A stretch of 64,000 bases of DNA from Ferruginibacter paludis (GTDB lineage Bacteria > Bacteroidota > Bacteroidia > Chitinophagales > Chitinophagaceae): NCBI RefSeq assembly GCF_030409685.1, contig NZ_JAUFQJ010000006.1, positions 248,001-312,000 of the forward strand, read 5' to 3'. Under the pieces are notes generated by a model. That model saw nothing but the letters and a program-made list of their open reading frames with translations, was not told the DNA's origin and made no database searches. The translations under genes were made by a program, and so were the position numbers. Numbering within the stretch: position 1 is the stretch's first letter; each line of letters begins with the position of its first letter. Shown piece after piece: positions 59,489 through 64,000 of the stretch.

Positions 59489-60049
59489 CTACAATTTGTG
59501 TAACGGCATATAACCAAGATGCAATTCATCATCCGGTAAACCGGCCTGCGGGGTTAAAGTAATACTGTATTTGTTTTTAATTTCAGTGGGTAAAATATCT
59601 TTTATTTCAAACACGTCATCCACATCAACGGCATATTTATCATCCACATGTGACGGCGCTCCCTTAAAACCCGTATGCCTGTAAAAGGCAGTTGCCTTTG
59701 CTTTGCTGATTGCTTCCGCTTTACCTGTTGCCGCAACAATCATTTTATAATGAAACTCTTCAAATTCATTTCGCTTATAGCCACCGAGATTTATAAAAAA
59801 TAACCTGGCACCACTAACATGCTTTGCTGAATCAAACAATGACACATCTACTGCATAACCATCCACTGAAGTCACTTCCCGCCAGGCATCCAGGTGAATT
59901 GTATTTTTCGCAGCCGGCCAAAAGTTTTCAATACCTGCAATCAGATCTTTCACCGCGCCGCCAATGCCAAAAAATACATCGTGCTGTTCCGTGTGTCTTC
60001 CGGCAGGCCGGCATCCCACCAGCACCATCATCAATTTTAAGTCATTCAT
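59489..60049 (-). CDS. DUF1543 family protein
   Basis: 186 residues from ATG 60049 (the frame extends 32 codons upstream with non-conserved residues). DUF1543 landmarks: MMVLVGCRPAGRHTEQHDVFFGIG near 7-30, LDAWREVTSVDGY near 56, and a second half with FFINLGGYKRNEFEEFHYK and GAPSHVDDKYAVDVDDVFEI. The two halves look like a duplicated fold. Function unknown. Confidence 0.88.
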   Translation of the reverse strand: MNDLKLMMVLVGCRPAGRHTEQHDVFFGIGGAVKDLIAGIENFWPAAKNTIHLDAWREVTSVDGYAVDVSLFDSAKHVSGARLFFINLGGYKRNEFEEFHYKMIVAATGKAEAISKAKATAFYRHTGFKGAPSHVDDKYAVDVDDVFEIKDILPTEIKNKYSITLTPQAGLPDDELHLGYMPLHKL

Positions 60050-60244
60050 TTTATAAAAATAAATTTTACGTGTGGTGCAAACCAATATTCGCCTGGTGTT
60101 AGAAAAAATTACAGTGAAGAATCCCTGACTACCGCCGGCGGCCATTTTGAAGTTACATCAACATAATAAAAAACAGGCGAAGGCATCTGTTGAGATATCC
60201 TCCGCCTGTGTATTTTGCTACTCCGCCTGTAATAACAACAAATA

Positions 60245-62554
60245 TTATTTTACCTCATTCACCTCCAGCAACACACTGGCTCTTCCCAAATGCACATCCG
60301 GATTGATGCCCACGGTCATTAAAAAATTGCCGGAATAAACAGTGGATGGTTGTATGGAAGAGCTTGTTCCGGGATAAACATTAATTTCCTTTACGGTATA
60401 TTTTTTTGCAGCATCCAGTCCTTTCAACTGAACGGGTAATGGTGTGGCGCTTGGCATAAACCGGGTGTTGACAAGATAGTTGAATACAATGGCCCGGCTT
60501 TTATCTGTATTTGAAAACATCAGCGATGCAATGGGATTTTTATTTGGATTTACAAGACGATATAAATCCCCGTGCCAAACAAGATCGCTGATGGACCGGT
60601 AGTTCGTAACCGCCTGCTGGCTGAATTGTAAGTCTTTTTCATTGAGTTTATCAACGACGATATCATACCCCATTTTGCCCATCATTGCCACATCTGTCCT
60701 GAATTTAAGAGGTAGCTTACTCCAGTCTGTTATATGGTTACAACTTGCAATGGCCGGGTAAAAATAACTGTACTCCCATTGAATAAAAATGCGTTCCACC
60801 GGGTCGGTATTGTCGCTGGGCCAGTATTCTGTAAAATACTGCAGGGCGCCATAATCAACACGGCCACCACCACCACTGCACAACATCATTGGCACCGTTG
60901 GATATTTTGCACGCAATCTTTCCAGTACCTTATACAAACCTTTTACATAATCAACGTACAACTGCGATTGTGGCAAACCTGCCTTTTGCAGATACGCGGA
61001 ATGCGCATTGTAAATTACCGCATTGCAATCCCATTTTATAAATGCGAGCGTTGGATTTTTTGTGAATAAAGTATCCAGTACGCCATATACAAAATTTTGA
61101 ACTGCAGGATTTGAAAGATCCAGCACCAGCTGGTGACGGTAATATTTTTCAGGACGATCGATTTCGCGTATTACCCAATCTTTGTGCTTCTCGTACAACT
61201 CACTTTTAGGGCTTACCATTTCCGGTTCTACCCAAATGCCAAATTTTACGCCTGCAGCAGTCGCTTCTTTTACCAGGTAGCCGATGCCATGCGGCAGCTT
61301 CTTCTTATTCTCCTGCCAGTCGCCCAAACCCGCTGTGTCGGCGTTTCTTGGATACTTGTTTGCGAACCAGCCGTCATCCAGCAAAAACATATCAACGCCT
61401 AACTTTTTGGCGCCTTTAAATAAACCTACGAGCTTGTTTTCATCAAAATCAAAATAGGTCGCCTCCCAGTTGTTTAGCAAAGTAAGCCTGGAACCCTCCC
61501 CATCAAGCAACCTGTATTTTGTTGCCCAGTGATGCAGGTTGCGGCTGGCTTCGCCTTTGCCGTTGTTTGAAAAAGTATAGATAAACCCGGGCGTTGTAAA
61601 TTCCTGCCCTGCCGCCAACTGATATTCGGAAGCATAAGGATTGATGCCTGCAATTAGCCGTAGGTTATTATAATTATCAACTTCAAAATCCAGTTTAAAA
61701 TTTCCCGACCAGGCCAGTTGACCCAGCAAAACTTTTCCTTCATCTTCGGTAGCGGGTTTATCAAACGACACCATGAACGCAGACGGCTCCAGCAGGTTTG
61801 CTCTTGTTCCCAACTTGCTGTCAATTGATTTTATGCCATGCGACAAATGATCTTCCTCTGGTTTCATTTCGTTGCCCCAGGTACCGTTGTAATGCGTGAG
61901 GTAAAAATCGTTGCCCATTAAATACAAATTTGCCGAAGCGTATTTCTGCATGTGGATGGCTTTCTTTTCCCCGTTTTTTATTACGCTCCATTGTTCCACC
62001 ACGTTCTCTTTATAATAGGTTTTATAATAGAGGGTCACTTCGTTCGCATATAAAGGGTCTTTCAGCAAAACGCTTGTCAGGTTTACGTTTGCGTCTATTT
62101 TTTTCGTTTCGCTGCTAACATATTTTAAGTCGAGCGACATGTTGCCGTCAGCATGCGTTATCTGTACAGCCGGTTCGATCAGGTTCCATGTGCCAGCCGG
62201 AGTGTAACAGGAATTATAAGTTGGTGCATTGTCACTTTTTAAATTATACTGGCTGGGTATGCCCTCATATTCTGTAGTGTTTGCAAGTTTGCTTCCAAAG
62301 TAAATTACACCGAGGCGGCCTTCATTATCGGTCTGTAACACCATCGCATTTTTTTCTGTTTCAACGGGGATGGTTACAGTGGTTTGGGCTAAGGAGATAC
62401 TGGTTGTAACAAATAATAAAAGCAATGTTGACCAGGCGACAGTACTACTATTAAACTTCTTTGGCGTCGCACTCTTGTACGGTATTAATTTTGTTGAACG
62501 ATCGGATAAATGTTGATGAAACCATTCTTTATCTGTCATTTTTTTTGTTGGCAT
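60245..62554 (-). CDS. GH36 alpha-galactosidase
   Basis: 769 residues. It removes terminal alpha-galactose from oligosaccharides. The nucleophile Asp near 509 is in FIKWDCNAV and the acid/base Asp near 579 is in YWPSDNTDP; GGGGRVDYG and DDGWFANKYPRN also match GH36. The hydrophobic segment WSTLLLLFVTTSISLAQ (about 41-57) is a signal peptide placed unusually far in; about 40 hydrophilic residues precede it, and no Met lies between. The true start might be another codon or the protein may be membrane-anchored. Confidence 0.92.
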   Translation of the reverse strand: MPTKKMTDKEWFHQHLSDRSTKLIPYKSATPKKFNSSTVAWSTLLLLFVTTSISLAQTTVTIPVETEKNAMVLQTDNEGRLGVIYFGSKLANTTEYEGIPSQYNLKSDNAPTYNSCYTPAGTWNLIEPAVQITHADGNMSLDLKYVSSETKKIDANVNLTSVLLKDPLYANEVTLYYKTYYKENVVEQWSVIKNGEKKAIHMQKYASANLYLMGNDFYLTHYNGTWGNEMKPEEDHLSHGIKSIDSKLGTRANLLEPSAFMVSFDKPATEDEGKVLLGQLAWSGNFKLDFEVDNYNNLRLIAGINPYASEYQLAAGQEFTTPGFIYTFSNNGKGEASRNLHHWATKYRLLDGEGSRLTLLNNWEATYFDFDENKLVGLFKGAKKLGVDMFLLDDGWFANKYPRNADTAGLGDWQENKKKLPHGIGYLVKEATAAGVKFGIWVEPEMVSPKSELYEKHKDWVIREIDRPEKYYRHQLVLDLSNPAVQNFVYGVLDTLFTKNPTLAFIKWDCNAVIYNAHSAYLQKAGLPQSQLYVDYVKGLYKVLERLRAKYPTVPMMLCSGGGGRVDYGALQYFTEYWPSDNTDPVERIFIQWEYSYFYPAIASCNHITDWSKLPLKFRTDVAMMGKMGYDIVVDKLNEKDLQFSQQAVTNYRSISDLVWHGDLYRLVNPNKNPIASLMFSNTDKSRAIVFNYLVNTRFMPSATPLPVQLKGLDAAKKYTVKEINVYPGTSSSIQPSTVYSGNFLMTVGINPDVHLGRASVLLEVNEVK

Positions 62555-62893
62555 AACCGATGTTATTTTTAGTATTGCAATTTCAATTTACGTGTTGCAA
62601 TGTATCTCATTATTACTACTTTTCAATAGCTGCAATAAGAAAGAATTCAGGTTTGCTTTAACACAATAGAATTTTGTTTATCGCTCTATTTTTATTGTAC
62701 TTTTATAAAAACAACCCTGATTTTCATCTTGGCTATATACTTACGCATAATGTTAACGCCCAGCCTGGTAAAAAGGATAAACTGCTGAATAGCGGTTGAC
62801 TTTACATGTAGTGGCGAGGAACTGCGGATGCATTGTATGATTTTACCACATCAGCTATGTAATACAAACGATATTCATAGCATGGGATATTTT
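62555..62893. other. Intergenic region upstream of the alpha-galactosidase
   Basis: 339 bases without an open frame. A/T-rich, probably holding the alpha-galactosidase promoter (only near matches to TAnnTTTG). No terminator-like hairpin with a T run was found for the gene ending at 62894. Confidence 0.3.
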
Positions 62894-64000
62894 TTATTTG
62901 TCCGGTTTAATTTTAAAACACTTTAAAGAGTCATTGTTAACTGCTGCTAAAACAAATTGGTGCTGATTTCTATTCGCAAATAGTTTTAAATTTTTCATAT
63001 CACCGCTTACAATAAATCCGCTTTGTGTTGGTTTTACAGATCTAAACCCACCCCTTCCATCACCTTTTAAAAACTGGCCATAAGACGCATCGTAACGACC
63101 TGTGGAACTTTCGGTTTGATATTCGTTACCGCCGAGCAGTAAATCAATATTACCATCGTGGTCTAAATCATTTGCAACAATGGCATTTACAGGTGCAAAC
63201 TGTGCTTCAAGCGGCAGTTGGTGCATTTTAAAATGACTGTTTCCAAGATTCTCAATCCACACAGTAGCGGTTGTTTCACATTTCAATACCAGCATATCTT
63301 TCTGATCAAAGATTTTAAACAACTCATCCATATTGATCACAGCATAGTCTTTATTCAAAAGATATTTCTTTTTTATGTACAGTACTTCTTCAGCAAACTG
63401 CGTTCTGTCAATAGCTGGAAAAAGCTCGTACAATCCTTTATCATTTTTTATGTAGTAGGCAGGAATAATATCTATTGATCCATTGGCATCTAAATCTTTT
63501 GCATACAACATCATCGGTCTTTCATGTGAGGCGTGGTACTTATTGTTGAGCCCCATATTGCCTGCGATAAAATCCAAGTCGCCATCTTTGTCAATATCAG
63601 CAGCCTGTAATGAACGCCACAGACCATTTGTGTTTGCAAGACCGGTATTCTCAGTAACCTCCTGTAACTTATTATTGATGTTTTTAAAGAACCGCACTGG
63701 CATCCATTCACCACATATTACAAGATCTGGTTTTTTATCGTCGTCCATATCCGACCAAACGGCACCGGTTATCATGCCAGGTTTTTCCAGTGCCGGGCAA
63801 ACTTCTTTTGTAACATCGGTAAATTTACCCGCATTGTTTTGAAGTATATAGCTGTGTGGAGATAAAGGATACAGCTCAGCTAAAATACGGCCGCCAATAA
63901 AAATATCCATGTCACCATCTGCATCATAATCCGCTACTGCAATTACCTGTGAGATGCCATTAACCCCCGCAGGTATGGCATCTTCCTCCAATAAAAATTT
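62894..64000 (-). CDS. FG-GAP/VCBS-repeat surface protein, C-terminal part (partial)
   Basis: At least 368 residues; the frame stays open to the right edge, so the start is outside the window. The sequence repeats calcium-binding-like units DYDADGDMDIFIGG, DMDDDKKPDLVICG, DIDKDGDLDFIAGN, DLDANGSIDIIPAY and DLDHDGNIDLLLGGN, the FG-GAP/VCBS propeller pattern. Such large proteins in Bacteroidota (often with a UnbV/ASPIC C-terminal domain) are exported and found near polysaccharide loci. The adjacent alpha-galactosidase fits that setting. Confidence 0.82.
   Translation of the reverse strand, partial: KFLLEEDAIPAGVNGISQVIAVADYDADGDMDIFIGGRILAELYPLSPHSYILQNNAGKFTDVTKEVCPALEKPGMITGAVWSDMDDDKKPDLVICGEWMPVRFFKNINNKLQEVTENTGLANTNGLWRSLQAADIDKDGDLDFIAGNMGLNNKYHASHERPMMLYAKDLDANGSIDIIPAYYIKNDKGLYELFPAIDRTQFAEEVLYIKKKYLLNKDYAVINMDELFKIFDQKDMLVLKCETTATVWIENLGNSHFKMHQLPLEAQFAPVNAIVANDLDHDGNIDLLLGGNEYQTESSTGRYDASYGQFLKGDGRGGFRSVKPTQSGFIVSGDMKNLKLFANRNQHQFVLAAVNNDSLKCFKIKPDK

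Noticed and set aside
1..64000. tRNA, rRNA, CRISPR array, insertion sequence or prophage
   Set aside because: I looked for cloverleaf T-arm sequences, spaced direct repeats, transposase motifs and phage genes and saw none that held up.

Overview
The window reads as a chromosomal segment of a Bacteroidota bacterium, most likely of the family Chitinophagaceae (inference from gene content; there is no rRNA here to settle it). The signs are AT-rich DNA, a fused SecDF, the GLPGLI family, DUF2851, DUF1543, VF530 and DUF6515 families, many secreted proteins and beta-barrels, few Shine-Dalgarno sites, and promoter elements of the Bacteroidota form TTG-N20-TAnnTTTG (seen completely at 25479-25509 and 44154-44184). 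About 55 genes are tightly packed on both strands. No tRNA, rRNA, CRISPR array, insertion sequence, prophage or plasmid gene was recognised. The segment looks like core genome with a strong carbohydrate theme.

1-7400: the tail of an outer-membrane protein, a GLPGLI protein paired with a large outer-membrane beta-barrel, then the glycogen branching enzyme glgB with a secreted TPR protein. 7400-14400: secDF, two class-A-beta-lactamase-like serine hydrolases and a type-B carboxylesterase. 14500-23600: an alpha-glucan block made of a GH13 amylase and an MFS sugar transporter (ATGA overlap), glgA-glgC, and a glucose/galactose-type transporter with a ROK sugar kinase. Together with glgB, the window can import and split maltodextrin, phosphorylate glucose, form ADP-glucose, and elongate and branch glycogen; no glycogen phosphorylase or debranching enzyme was seen.

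23600-31000: lipA, an OsmC protein, a same-strand run kdsC / UbiA-type prenyltransferase / maf / DUF2851, and the iron-sulfur pair ferredoxin and iscX. 31000-39200: DUF2520, hydrolase, topA, SirB1-like protein, GNAT, csaA, an ArsR regulator facing ogt across a clear inverted repeat, and cdd. 39200-46000: lepB with an unusual catalytic motif, a sigma-54-type response regulator with no DNA-binding domain, pdhB and a thiolase. 46000-60100: mixed genes (phytase-like esterase, nucleoid-associated protein, sugar-lactone-oxidase-like flavoprotein, WalJ-like hydrolase, Gfo/Idh/MocA plus tandem DUF1080, small stress or envelope proteins). 60200-64000: a GH36 alpha-galactosidase and the end of an FG-GAP/VCBS surface protein that runs off the right edge.

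No convincing undescribed multi-gene system was found. The most promising leads are the operator-like inverted repeat between arsR and ogt, the regulator with altered GAFTGA and no HTH, the divergent LepB active site, the GLPGLI/outer-membrane pair, a family of TCTGATGTCTGATTTTTTGATG repeats shared by distant intergenic regions, and two small or low-complexity proteins of unknown role.
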